DNA of 64,000 nucleotides from Bordetella parapertussis (GTDB lineage: Bacteria; Pseudomonadota; Gammaproteobacteria; Burkholderiales; Burkholderiaceae_C): positions 124,001 to 188,000 of the forward strand of contig CAMCTC010000001.1 in the NCBI GenBank assembly GCA_945878355.1, written 5' to 3'. Made by a program: the position numbers and the translations under genes. A model generated the notes under the pieces. That model saw only the letters and a program-made list of their open reading frames with translations, had not been told where the DNA came from and searched no databases. Positions 38,207 through 47,258 of the stretch are shown here, piece after piece (within the stretch, counting starts at the first letter, position 1; every line of letters starts with the position of its first letter).

Positions 38207-38225
38207 GGGGCTTGGCCCCTGTTTT
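38207..38225 (+). terminator. Terminator-like hairpin between bamB and der
   Basis: GGGGC (38207-38211) and GCCCC (38215-38219) with a three-base loop, then TGTTTT. Short but GC-rich. It ends 32 bases before the der start, so der is either read through or has a promoter that I do not see. Confidence 0.45.
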
Positions 38226-38257
38226 CCCCTTGATTCCCTGAGCGAAGGCCCACGACC

Positions 38258-39595
38258 ATGAAACCGGTGATCGCCCTGGTAGGGCGGCCCAACGTGGGCA
38301 AGTCCACCTTGTTCAACCGCCTGACCAAGAGCCGGGACGCTATCGTCGCGGACTATGCTGGCCTGACCCGCGATCGCCACTATGGCGACGCGAAGCAGGG
38401 CGGGCATGAGTTCATCGTCATCGATACCGGGGGATTTGAGCCCGAGAAGCCGACCGGCATCGTCGCGATGATGGCGCGCCAGACCAAGGCCGCAGTGGCC
38501 GAGGCCGACGCGGTGATCTTCGTCGTCGACGCCCGCAACGGCGTGTCGGGTCAGGATCACGACATCGCGCGCTACCTGCGAGGGGCCAACAAGCGCGTGC
38601 TGCTGTGCGTCAACAAGGCTGAGGGTCTGAGTGAATCGCCGCTGCTGGCCGAGTTCCACGAACTCGGCATGGGCGAGCCACACCCCATCTCGGCTTCGCA
38701 CGGCCAGGGGATCCGCAGCCTGATCGACGCCGCGCTGGTCGACTTTCCCGAACCCGAGCTCGAAGAAGCGGAGTCGCTGGAAGACAAGCCCATCCGGCTG
38801 GCGGTCGCCGGACGGCCCAACGTTGGCAAGAGCACCTTGATCAATACCTGGCTGGGGGAAGAGCGCTTGGTGGCCTTCGACCAACCCGGCACCACGCGCG
38901 ATGCGATCAGCGTTCCCTTCGAACGTGCCGGTCAACAGTTTGAATTGATCGACACTGCCGGACTGCGTCGCAAGGGCAAGGTCTTTGAGGCGATCGAGAA
39001 GTTCTCGGTGGTCAAGACCTTGCAGGCGATTTCTGACGCCAACGTGGTGCTGTTGCTGATCGATGCGACCCAGGGCGTGAGCGACCAGGACGCCCACATC
39101 GCCGGCTACATCCTCGAGGCCGGCCGCGCGGTGGTGATCGCGATCAACAAGTGGGATGCGGTAGACGCCTATCAGCGCGAGATGCTTGCGCGTTCGATCG
39201 AACAGCGGCTGTCGTTCCTGAAGTTTGCGCCAGTGCTGCATATTTCGGCCATCAAGCGCCAGGGCTTGGCACCGGTGTGGAAGGCGATCGCCGATGCCCA
39301 TGCTTCGGCCATCCGCAAGATGCCTACGCCGATCCTGACCCGTTTGCTGCAGGAGGCGGTCGTGCACCAGGCGCCTCAACGCAATGGCGCTTTCCGTCCG
39401 AAGCTGCGCTATGCCCACCAGGGCGGCCAAAACCCACCGATTGTTGTCATTCATGGCACCGGCTTGGAGCATGTGACCGAGGCTTACAAGCGCTTTCTGG
39501 AAGGCAGGGTGCGTGAGCATTTCAAGCTGGTCGGCACGCCATTGCGTATCCAGTTCAAGTCGGCGAGCAATCCATTCGATCAGGGTAAACCCTGA
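38258..39595 (+). CDS. der: Ribosome assembly GTPase Der (EngA)
   Basis: A 445-residue GTPase with two tandem G domains, needed for 50S subunit maturation. First P-loop [14 protein letters not shown] (about 8-21) and DTGGF switch; second P-loop [14 protein letters not shown] (about 186-199) and DTAGLRRKG, with NKWD as the G4 motif (about 295-298). A KH-like C-terminal domain ends the protein with [10 protein letters not shown]. Full length and all G motifs intact. It lies between bamB and hfq, as in many proteobacteria. Confidence 0.98.
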   Translation: MKPVIALVGRPNVGKSTLFNRLTKSRDAIVADYAGLTRDRHYGDAKQGGHEFIVIDTGGFEPEKPTGIVAMMARQTKAAVAEADAVIFVVDARNGVSGQDHDIARYLRGANKRVLLCVNKAEGLSESPLLAEFHELGMGEPHPISASHGQGIRSLIDAALVDFPEPELEEAESLEDKPIRLAVAGRPNVGKSTLINTWLGEERLVAFDQPGTTRDAISVPFERAGQQFELIDTAGLRRKGKVFEAIEKFSVVKTLQAISDANVVLLLIDATQGVSDQDAHIAGYILEAGRAVVIAINKWDAVDAYQREMLARSIEQRLSFLKFAPVLHISAIKRQGLAPVWKAIADAHASAIRKMPTPILTRLLQEAVVHQAPQRNGAFRPKLRYAHQGGQNPPIVVIHGTGLEHVTEAYKRFLEGRVREHFKLVGTPLRIQFKSASNPFDQGKP

Positions 39596-39784
39596 AAAAC
39601 CGCAAGACTGCTGTCGCTCCAAGACGATTCGGCTGAAAGCTGGCTTGAGCCGTGAGAAGCTCTGCGGGTTGGCTTCGCGCACGAAGTTGCGCCAGCGCGC
39701 TGGTCGTATCGACCTCGGCATCTACGCGCTTTCCCTGATGTGATAAGGTCTTCGCATCCAAACTTTCGAACACGGAGTCATATC

Positions 39785-40027
39785 GTGAGCAACAAAGGTC
39801 AACTGCTTCAAGACCCCTTCCTGAACCTGCTGCGCAAGGAGCATGTGCCGGTTTCGATCTACCTCGTCAACGGCATCAAGCTGCAGGGCCACATCGAATC
39901 CTTTGACCAGTATGTCGTGCTGTTGCGCAACACCGTGACCCAGATGGTCTACAAGCATGCGATCTCGACCGTGGTGCCGGGTCGCCCGGTGACCTTCAGC
40001 GCCGCCGATCCGGTCGACCAGGCTTGA
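39785..40027 (+). CDS. hfq: RNA chaperone Hfq
   Basis: An 80-residue Sm-like protein that pairs small RNAs with mRNAs. [46 protein letters not shown] is the Sm1 block, and [14 protein letters not shown] (Sm2) carries the YKHA motif; the C-terminal tail is very short, as common in Burkholderiales. The start is GTG, nine bases after GGAG, giving the standard N-terminus; the frame is open 15 codons upstream. The 189-base gap before it probably holds a promoter, but only a weak GATAAG -10 is visible. The stop overlaps the hflX start. Confidence 0.97.
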   Translation: MSNKGQLLQDPFLNLLRKEHVPVSIYLVNGIKLQGHIESFDQYVVLLRNTVTQMVYKHAISTVVPGRPVTFSAADPVDQA

Positions 40028-41301
40028 CGCAATCTACCGGCAAGGCGGTGACCAGTTCCAACAGCCTGAGCCCTGAGCCGCGGCAAGCGTCGACCCTCAC
40101 TCGCGACGGGCCCGCGCGGGTGGTGCTGGTCGGTGTCGATTTCGGCAAAAGCAAGTCCTTTGACGCGACGCTTGACGAACTGGCGCTGCTGGCCGAAAGC
40201 GCTGGCGACGTGCCTGTTGAGAGGGTGATCGCACGGCGCAAGGCGCCCGATGCAGCGCTGTTCATCGGCAGCGGCAAGGCTGATGAGGTCAAGACCTTGG
40301 TGCAGATGCACGGCGCCGAATGTGTGATTTTTGACCAGGCGCTGTCGCCGGCACAACAGCGCAATCTGGAGCGTCACCTCGGGGTTGCGGTGGCTGACCG
40401 CACGGCGCTGATCCTGGAGATCTTTGCCCAGCGCGCGCAAAGCCACGAAGGCAAGCTGCAAGTAGAGCTTGCGCGTCTGCAGTACCTGTCGTCGCGACTG
40501 GTGCGCCGCTGGAGCCATTTGGAGCGCCAGACTGGAGGCGCTGGCCAGCGCGGTGGGCCAGGCGAGGCGCAGATCGAACTCGACAAGCGCATGATCGGTG
40601 AGCGCATCAAGTCGGTGAAGGCTCGACTCGACAAGGTCAAACGCCAGCGCGGCACCCAGCGTGACAAACGCCGCAACAGCGGGACCTTCCGGGTCTCGCT
40701 GGTGGGCTATACCAACGCTGGCAAGAGCACCTTGTTCAATGCGCTGGTCAAGGCGCGCGCATTTGCCGCCGATCAGTTGTTCGCCACGCTCGACACCACG
40801 ACCCGATCGCTCTATCTTGAGGCTTTGGGTGGCAGCGTGTCGCTGTCAGATACCGTGGGCTTCATCCGAGACCTGCCCCACAAACTGGTCGAGGCCTTCG
40901 AGGCCACGCTGCAGGAAGCGACCGATGCCGATCTGCTGTTGCATGTGATCGATGCCGCCAGCCCGGTGCAGCAGCAGCAGCGCGACGAGGTCGAGCGCGT
41001 CCTGTACGAGATTGGTGCTGCCGAGTTGCCGCAGATTCTGGTTTTCAACAAGCTCGACCAGCTCGAAGCGCCGCCTCGTGAATTGCAGGACTGGGTCGAA
41101 GGCCTGGGTGGTGCCGCGGTGCCGCGCGTCTTTGTCAGCGCTTTGAACACCACCGGACTCGATACCTTGCGTGGCTTGATCGCCAAAGCTGCTGGTTCGC
41201 AGGGCTTGAATCCACCTGGGCAGTCCCCAACTGGCGGTGTTGCTGATTTGGCAGGCGAGTCTGCCGCAGACAACGTCACATTACCCTCGCAGGCCCGATG
41301 A
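40024..41301 (+). CDS. hflX: Ribosome-associated GTPase HflX
   Basis: A 425-residue GTPase that splits or rescues stalled 70S ribosomes under stress. An N-terminal HflX domain (about 30-200; [26 protein letters not shown]) precedes the G domain with P-loop [15 protein letters not shown] (about 227-241), [11 protein letters not shown] and FNKLDQ. The start shown is TTG overlapping the hfq stop (TTGA); a GTG eight codons later with a nearby AAGG is a good alternative. The stop overlaps hflK (ATGA). The hfq-hflX-hflK-hflC unit is conserved. Confidence 0.95.
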   Translation: MTQSTGKAVTSSNSLSPEPRQASTLTRDGPARVVLVGVDFGKSKSFDATLDELALLAESAGDVPVERVIARRKAPDAALFIGSGKADEVKTLVQMHGAECVIFDQALSPAQQRNLERHLGVAVADRTALILEIFAQRAQSHEGKLQVELARLQYLSSRLVRRWSHLERQTGGAGQRGGPGEAQIELDKRMIGERIKSVKARLDKVKRQRGTQRDKRRNSGTFRVSLVGYTNAGKSTLFNALVKARAFAADQLFATLDTTTRSLYLEALGGSVSLSDTVGFIRDLPHKLVEAFEATLQEATDADLLLHVIDAASPVQQQQRDEVERVLYEIGAAELPQILVFNKLDQLEAPPRELQDWVEGLGGAAVPRVFVSALNTTGLDTLRGLIAKAAGSQGLNPPGQSPTGGVADLAGESAADNVTLPSQAR

Positions 41302-42620
41302 ATATGCATGCAAACTCTTCCCATGACGCCCTGGCCATCACGCTGCGGGTTCGCCTCGCAGCCTTGGCTGGATCGGCGCAGCGCTTGGTCGCCGGTCTGC
41401 TGCGGCGCCAGCCACTGCAAATGGCCAACGGCCGCAACGATGGCCCACCCGACCTTGATGAGTTGTGGCGTGATTTCAACAAGAAGCTGACGGGATTGTT
41501 CAATGGCAAGGGCGGCGGCCAAACACCGCAGCGAGACCCTGGCAAGGATGGACCCTCGTTCCAACCCGACATGAAAAGCGCTGGCATTGGCCTTGGGCTG
41601 ATCGGATTTGTCGCGCTGGTGGTCTGGGCAGGCAGCGGATTTTTCATCGTGCAAGAAGGCCAGCAAGCCATCGTCACCACCTTCGGTCGTTACAGCGCGA
41701 CGGTTGATGCAGGCTTTCAATGGCGCTTTCCATACCCTTTTCAAGGACATGAAACCGTCGCAGTCACGCAGCTTCGCTCGGCCGAAATCGGCCGCAGTGC
41801 GGTTGCGCAGACCACCGGTCTGCGCGACTCCTCGATGCTGACGCAAGACGAGAACATCATCGACATTCGCTTCACCGTGCAATACCGGCTCAAGGATGCG
41901 AAGAATTTTCTGTTCGAGAACCGCGATCCGGACAAGGCGGTCGAGCAGGCCAGCGAGTCTGCGGTGCGCGAGATCGTTGGCAAGAGCAAGGTCGACTCGG
42001 TGCTCTACGAGCAACGCGATGCTATCGCTGCCGATCTGGTCAAGTCCATCCAAGGCCAGCTCGACCGGCTCAAGGCCGGCATCCTGATTGTCAACGTCAA
42101 CGTGCAGAACGTGCAGGTGCCCGACCAGGTGACGGCCGCTTTCAACGATGCGGTCAAGGCAGGTGCTGATCGGGATCGTTTCAAGAACGAAGGTCAGGCC
42201 TATGCCAGCGACGTGATCCCCAAGGCGCGGGGTACCGCTGCTCGTTTGCGCGAGGAGGCTGATGGCTATGGCCAGCGCGTGGTGGCGCAGGCCGAAGGCG
42301 ATGCGCAGCGCTTCCGCTCAGTGCTCACGGAGTACCAGAAAGCACCGGCTGTGACCCGTGACCGGATGTACATCGACACCATGCAACAGGTCTATTCGAG
42401 CGTCAGCAAGGTGATGGTCGACGCCCGAAGCGGCAGCAACCTGCTTTACCTGCCCTTGGACAAACTGATGCAGCAGGCCTCGCCCTCGGGTAGCGTGCAA
42501 GTGGTGCCGCAGGCGCCGCCGTCGGCCGCCTTGCCGACCGATGCCGGTGCTGCTGGTGCAGCAGGTGCTGACGCACGCTCGCGCGACGGTGGTCGTAGCC
42601 GCGAACGCGACGCCCGGTGA
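41298..42620 (+). CDS. hflK: FtsH-regulating membrane protein HflK
   Basis: A 440-residue SPFH-domain protein that forms a large inner-membrane cage with HflC around FtsH protease. The conserved N-terminal segment GPPDLDELWRDFNKKL is at about 50-65, one transmembrane segment at about 97-116 (GLGLIGFVALVVWAGSGFF), then the SPFH/band-7 domain (EGQQAIVTTFGRYSATVDAG...) and a long coiled coil. The tail is Ala/Pro/Arg-rich. The ATGA start overlaps hflX; a second ATG at 41421 would drop 41 residues that do not match the usual HflK N-terminus and has no ribosome site. Confidence 0.96.
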   Translation: MNMHANSSHDALAITLRVRLAALAGSAQRLVAGLLRRQPLQMANGRNDGPPDLDELWRDFNKKLTGLFNGKGGGQTPQRDPGKDGPSFQPDMKSAGIGLGLIGFVALVVWAGSGFFIVQEGQQAIVTTFGRYSATVDAGFQWRFPYPFQGHETVAVTQLRSAEIGRSAVAQTTGLRDSSMLTQDENIIDIRFTVQYRLKDAKNFLFENRDPDKAVEQASESAVREIVGKSKVDSVLYEQRDAIAADLVKSIQGQLDRLKAGILIVNVNVQNVQVPDQVTAAFNDAVKAGADRDRFKNEGQAYASDVIPKARGTAARLREEADGYGQRVVAQAEGDAQRFRSVLTEYQKAPAVTRDRMYIDTMQQVYSSVSKVMVDARSGSNLLYLPLDKLMQQASPSGSVQVVPQAPPSAALPTDAGAAGAAGADARSRDGGRSRERDAR

Positions 42621-42666
42621 CTGTGAGCCAGCGCCAAAGCTGCCCCAACCTTTGAGTCAGAACAAA

Positions 42667-43563
42667 ATGAACCGAATCGGATTGATCGTGGCCGGCGCAT
42701 TGTCGGCATTGATGCTCTTGACCTCGACGCTTTTCATCGTCGACCAGCGTCAGCTCGCGGTGGTATACGCACTGGGCGAGATCAAGGAAGTGATTGCTGA
42801 GCCTGGCTTGAAGTTCAAGCTGCCGCCGCCTTTCCAGAACGTGGTGTTTCTTGACAAGCGGGTGCAGACGCTCGACAGCCCTGAAACCCGTCCGATCTTC
42901 ACCGCCGAAAAGAAGAGCTTGGTGATCGACTGGCTCGTCAAGTGGCGGATTGCAGAGCCGCGGCAATTCATCCGCAACAACGGAACCGACATCCGCAATG
43001 TCGAGAGTCGTCTTAGCCCGGTGGTGCAGGCAGCCTTCAATGAGGAGATCACCCGGCGCACCGTGCGCGGTGTGCTCGCTGCGGAGCGTGACAAGGTCAT
43101 GCAGGATGTGCGCAACCGGCTGGTCGACGAGGCCAAGGCCTTCGGTATCGAGATCGTCGATGTGCGGATCAAGCGGGTGGACTTTGTCGCTGACATCACC
43201 GATTCGGTGTATCGCCGCATGGAGTCCGAACGCAAGCAGGTGGCCAATGAGTTGCGCTCACAGGGTGCGGCCGAAGGCGAGAAGATTCGTGCCGACGCCG
43301 ATAAACAGCGCGAGGTGATCATCGCCGAGGCCTACCGCGATGCGCAGAAGCTCAAGGGCCAGGGCGATGCCAAGGCCTCTGCGCTGTACGCCGACGCTTT
43401 TGGTCGCGATCAGCAGTTTGCACAGTTTTACCGCAGCCTGGAAGCATACCGCGCCAGTTTTCGCAGCAAGAGCGACGTGATGGTGGTCGATCCTTCAAGC
43501 GATTTCTTCAAGGCCATGCGCGGTGCAGGGCCTGCCGCACCGGCGCCAGCGGCCAAGCGCTGA
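42667..43563 (+). CDS. hflC: FtsH-regulating membrane protein HflC
   Basis: A 298-residue SPFH protein, partner of HflK. One N-terminal membrane segment (about 4-24, IGLIVAGALSALMLLTSTLF) is followed by VDQRQLAVVYALGEIKEVIAEPGLKFKLP, the SPFH fold, and the coiled coil with ERKQVANELRSQGAAEGEKIRADADKQREVI. The ATG start is 46 bases after hflK; the frame extends 42 codons upstream into hflK but without family similarity. A small DUF2065 gene begins 16 bases after the stop. Confidence 0.97.
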   Translation: MNRIGLIVAGALSALMLLTSTLFIVDQRQLAVVYALGEIKEVIAEPGLKFKLPPPFQNVVFLDKRVQTLDSPETRPIFTAEKKSLVIDWLVKWRIAEPRQFIRNNGTDIRNVESRLSPVVQAAFNEEITRRTVRGVLAAERDKVMQDVRNRLVDEAKAFGIEIVDVRIKRVDFVADITDSVYRRMESERKQVANELRSQGAAEGEKIRADADKQREVIIAEAYRDAQKLKGQGDAKASALYADAFGRDQQFAQFYRSLEAYRASFRSKSDVMVVDPSSDFFKAMRGAGPAAPAPAAKR

Positions 43564-43579
43564 ATCCCGGCGAGACGCG

Positions 43580-43765
43580 GTGGCCGATTGGGTCATGGGC
43601 GCGCTGGCGCTGATGCTGGTCTTTGAAGGCTTGCTGCCGTTCCTGAGCCCGACGATGTGGCGCAAGGCCTTCGAGCGTGCGATACGCATGAGTGACGGCC
43701 AGATTCGTTTTCTGGGCCTGTCGAGCATGCTGCTAGGCTTGATGTTGCTGGCGATCTGGCACTGA
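43580..43765 (+). CDS. DUF2065 (YjeT-like) small membrane protein
   Basis: A 61-residue protein with two hydrophobic segments (ALALMLVFEGLLPFLSP and FLGLSSMLLGLMLLAIWH) and the conserved WRKAFERAIRMSDGQIRFLG between them. This is the DUF2065 family, found next to hflC in many proteobacteria, including E. coli yjeT; function unknown. The start is GTG, which gives the normal family length; an earlier frame opening (43523) lies inside hflC. Location suggests a link to the HflKC complex. Confidence 0.88.
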   Translation: MADWVMGALALMLVFEGLLPFLSPTMWRKAFERAIRMSDGQIRFLGLSSMLLGLMLLAIWH

Positions 43766-43818
43766 CCGCGGCTTCGGCGTTTGGCAGCGCCTGAAGTCGG
43801 CGCGTCGATGACCGCCGC

Positions 43819-43824
43819 TACAAT
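43819..43824 (+). promoter_or_regulatory. Possible -10 element of hisZ-purA
   Basis: TACAAT (5 of 6) in the context GCTACAATC, 30 bases before the hisZ start. No clear -35. Its setting resembles other -10 regions in this window. Confidence 0.4.
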
Positions 43825-43853
43825 CTTCTCTTTAATTCTCTCGGGTTTGTTCC

Positions 43854-45017
43854 ATGTCCTCAGCTTGGCTGCTGCCCGAGCACATTGCCGATGTGCTGCC
43901 GGCCGAAGCGCGGCGCCTCGAAGACCTGCGCCGCAGCCTGTTGGAGATGGCTCGCAGCTATGGCTTCGAGCAGGTGATGCCTCCCTTGCTCGAGCACCTG
44001 GAGTCACTGCTGACCGGTACCGGTCTGGCGTTGGACTTGCGTACCTTCAAGCTGGTTGACCAACTCAGCGGTCGATCCTTGGGTATCCGCGCCGACACGA
44101 CACCGCAAGTCGCCCGGATCGACGCCCATCTGCTCAATCGCCAGGGTGTGACACGCTTGTGCTACTGCGGGCCGGTGCTGCACACTCGGCCGCAATCGCC
44201 GCAGGCGACGCGCGAGCCGCTGCAACTCGGCGCAGAGATTTACGGTCATGCTGGCCTGGAGGCCGACCTGGAAGTGCAGGACTTGGCGCTGGACGGCCTG
44301 CGGGCTGCGGGCCTGAGTGGCCTGGTGCTCGATCTGGCCGATGCGCGCATCGTTCGAGGCGTGATGGAGGGTGTCGCGGTCGACGAAGCCTCTCTGGGCG
44401 AGGTGATCGCCGCGTTGGCGGTGAAGGACTTGGCAACGCTCGACACGCTTTCGCTTCGATTCCCCGCCGAAGTTCGCGCTGGCTTGCTGGCCCTGCCGAA
44501 TCTGTACGGCGATCTGGCGATGCTCGATCAAGCCAGGCGACAGTTGCCGGCGCGGGCGTCCATCAGTGCCGCGCTCGATGACTTGGCTTGGCTAGCGCGC
44601 CATGTTGCGCAGGTTCACCCTGATGTGCAGGTCGGTTTCGACCTTGCCGATATGGGCGGCTATGCCTATTACTCCGGCGCACGCTTTGCAGTCTACGCTC
44701 CCGGCGCCACTGATGCGGTGTTGCGCGGAGGGCGCTACGACGAGGTCGGTGCGGTGTTTGGTCGCAACCGGCCTGCAGTGGGATTTTCCACCGATCTGAA
44801 AGTGCTGGGCGCCTGTGTCGCCCCCGATCTTCGACGCACTGCGGTCCGCGCATGCTGGAGCGAGGATCCTTTGTTGCGCCAGGCGATCCGTCGTTTGCGA
44901 GAACAGGGCGACATCGTGGTCTGCGTCCTGCCCGGCCATGAGCACGAGGGCGAGGAGTTCGATTGCGACCGCGAGCTGGTGGCCTTGGACGATCGTTGGG
45001 TGCTGCGTGCGCTCTGA
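43854..45017 (+). CDS. hisZ: ATP phosphoribosyltransferase regulatory subunit HisZ
   Basis: A 387-residue paralogue of the histidyl-tRNA synthetase catalytic core that pairs with short-form HisG in the first step of histidine synthesis. Class II features are retained ([67 protein letters not shown]), but the anticodon-binding domain is absent and the aminoacylation residues are degraded, as expected. hisG is not in the window. The adjacent purA makes the hisZ-purA pairing that is common in betaproteobacteria. The ATG lies 30 bases after a -10-like TACAAT. Confidence 0.93.
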   Translation: MSSAWLLPEHIADVLPAEARRLEDLRRSLLEMARSYGFEQVMPPLLEHLESLLTGTGLALDLRTFKLVDQLSGRSLGIRADTTPQVARIDAHLLNRQGVTRLCYCGPVLHTRPQSPQATREPLQLGAEIYGHAGLEADLEVQDLALDGLRAAGLSGLVLDLADARIVRGVMEGVAVDEASLGEVIAALAVKDLATLDTLSLRFPAEVRAGLLALPNLYGDLAMLDQARRQLPARASISAALDDLAWLARHVAQVHPDVQVGFDLADMGGYAYYSGARFAVYAPGATDAVLRGGRYDEVGAVFGRNRPAVGFSTDLKVLGACVAPDLRRTAVRACWSEDPLLRQAIRRLREQGDIVVCVLPGHEHEGEEFDCDRELVALDDRWVLRAL

Positions 45018-45040
45018 ATCCTGAGGCGCTGAGCCGCTGA

Positions 45041-46405
<1,365 letters not shown>

Positions 46406-46458
46406 GCGGTTCAGACCTCTTGTCACCCACTGCCACAAGAAACCTCAGGAGACAGAGA

Positions 46459-46980
46459 ATGCTCACCGACGATGGCAAGCACCTATATGTGAGTTGGGAT
46501 GAATACCACTTGCTGATTGAGCGCCTGGCGCTCAAGGTGGCAAATTCAGGCTGGGAATTCGACCAGATCTTGTGTCTGGCGCGTGGCGGCATGCGGCCGG
46601 GCGATGTGCTGTCCAGAGTATTCGACAAGCCCTTGGCGATCATGTCGACGAGTTCATACCGCGCTGAATCCGGCACCATCCAAGGTCGCCTCGATCTCGC
46701 CAAGTACATCACGATGCCCAAAGGTGAGTTGGCTGGTCGAGTGCTGCTGGTCGATGATCTGTCTGACTCTGGTGTCACGCTGCAGGCGGTGGTCGAGCGG
46801 CTGCGCGGCGTGCCATCGATCACCGAACTGCGTACTGCGGTGATCTGGGTCAAGGGCGGCTCGAGCTATGTGCCGGAATACCACGTCGAGATGCTGCAGA
46901 CCAGTCCTTGGATTCACCAGCCATTCGAGGAATACGATAACCTCAGGCCGGATGGGCTGGCTAAGAAGTTTTCGGTTTGA
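46459..46980 (+). CDS. Purine-type phosphoribosyltransferase
   Basis: A 173-residue type I phosphoribosyltransferase. The PRPP-binding motif is VLLVDDLSDSGVTLQAV (about 94-110), preceded by FDQILCLARGGMRPGDVLSRVF, similar to xanthine-guanine and hypoxanthine transferases. Short length, the SWIHQPFEEYD-like end (PWIHQPFEEYDNL) and the adjacent purA support purine salvage; the exact base is not decided. The ATG is seven bases after AGGAGA; the frame opens 19 codons earlier within the purA stop region but without a ribosome site. A strong bidirectional terminator lies 111 bases downstream. Confidence 0.9.
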   Translation: MLTDDGKHLYVSWDEYHLLIERLALKVANSGWEFDQILCLARGGMRPGDVLSRVFDKPLAIMSTSSYRAESGTIQGRLDLAKYITMPKGELAGRVLLVDDLSDSGVTLQAVVERLRGVPSITELRTAVIWVKGGSSYVPEYHVEMLQTSPWIHQPFEEYDNLRPDGLAKKFSV

Positions 46981-47091
46981 GCTTGCGGCAGTTTGGCGGC
47001 ATCGCTGCCAATGTCGTGAGCAGAGAATGCGCTGTCAGCATGGTGCGCCACGATGACTGCGCTGTTCGCTCGGGGTTTGCGCACAATACAA

Positions 47092-47126
47092 AAAGGCCAG
47101 CATTTTCATGCTGGCCTTTGTTTTTT
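47092..47126. terminator. Strong bidirectional intrinsic terminator
   Basis: AAAGGCCAGCAT (47092-47103) and ATGCTGGCCTTT (47108-47119) form a perfect 12-bp stem with loop TTTC. Rightward it is followed by GTTTTTT, leftward by a run of T (AAAAA on the + strand). It ends the hisZ-purA unit on one side and tRNA-Leu(CAG) on the other. Confidence 0.92.
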
Positions 47127-47127
47127 C

Positions 47128-47212
<85 letters not shown>

Positions 47213-47228
47213 TATTACTGCAAAGCGA

Positions 47229-47258
47229 AGTATAGCATGACAAGAAATCAAGCCACAA
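47229..47258 (-). promoter_or_regulatory. Candidate promoter of tRNA-Leu(CAG)
   Basis: On the reverse strand, TGCTATACT (extended -10, TATACT at 47229-47234) lies 16 bases before the tRNA, with a weak -35 TTGTGG (47253-47258) at 18-base spacing. The element covers the rnr start codon at 47237. Confidence 0.55.
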
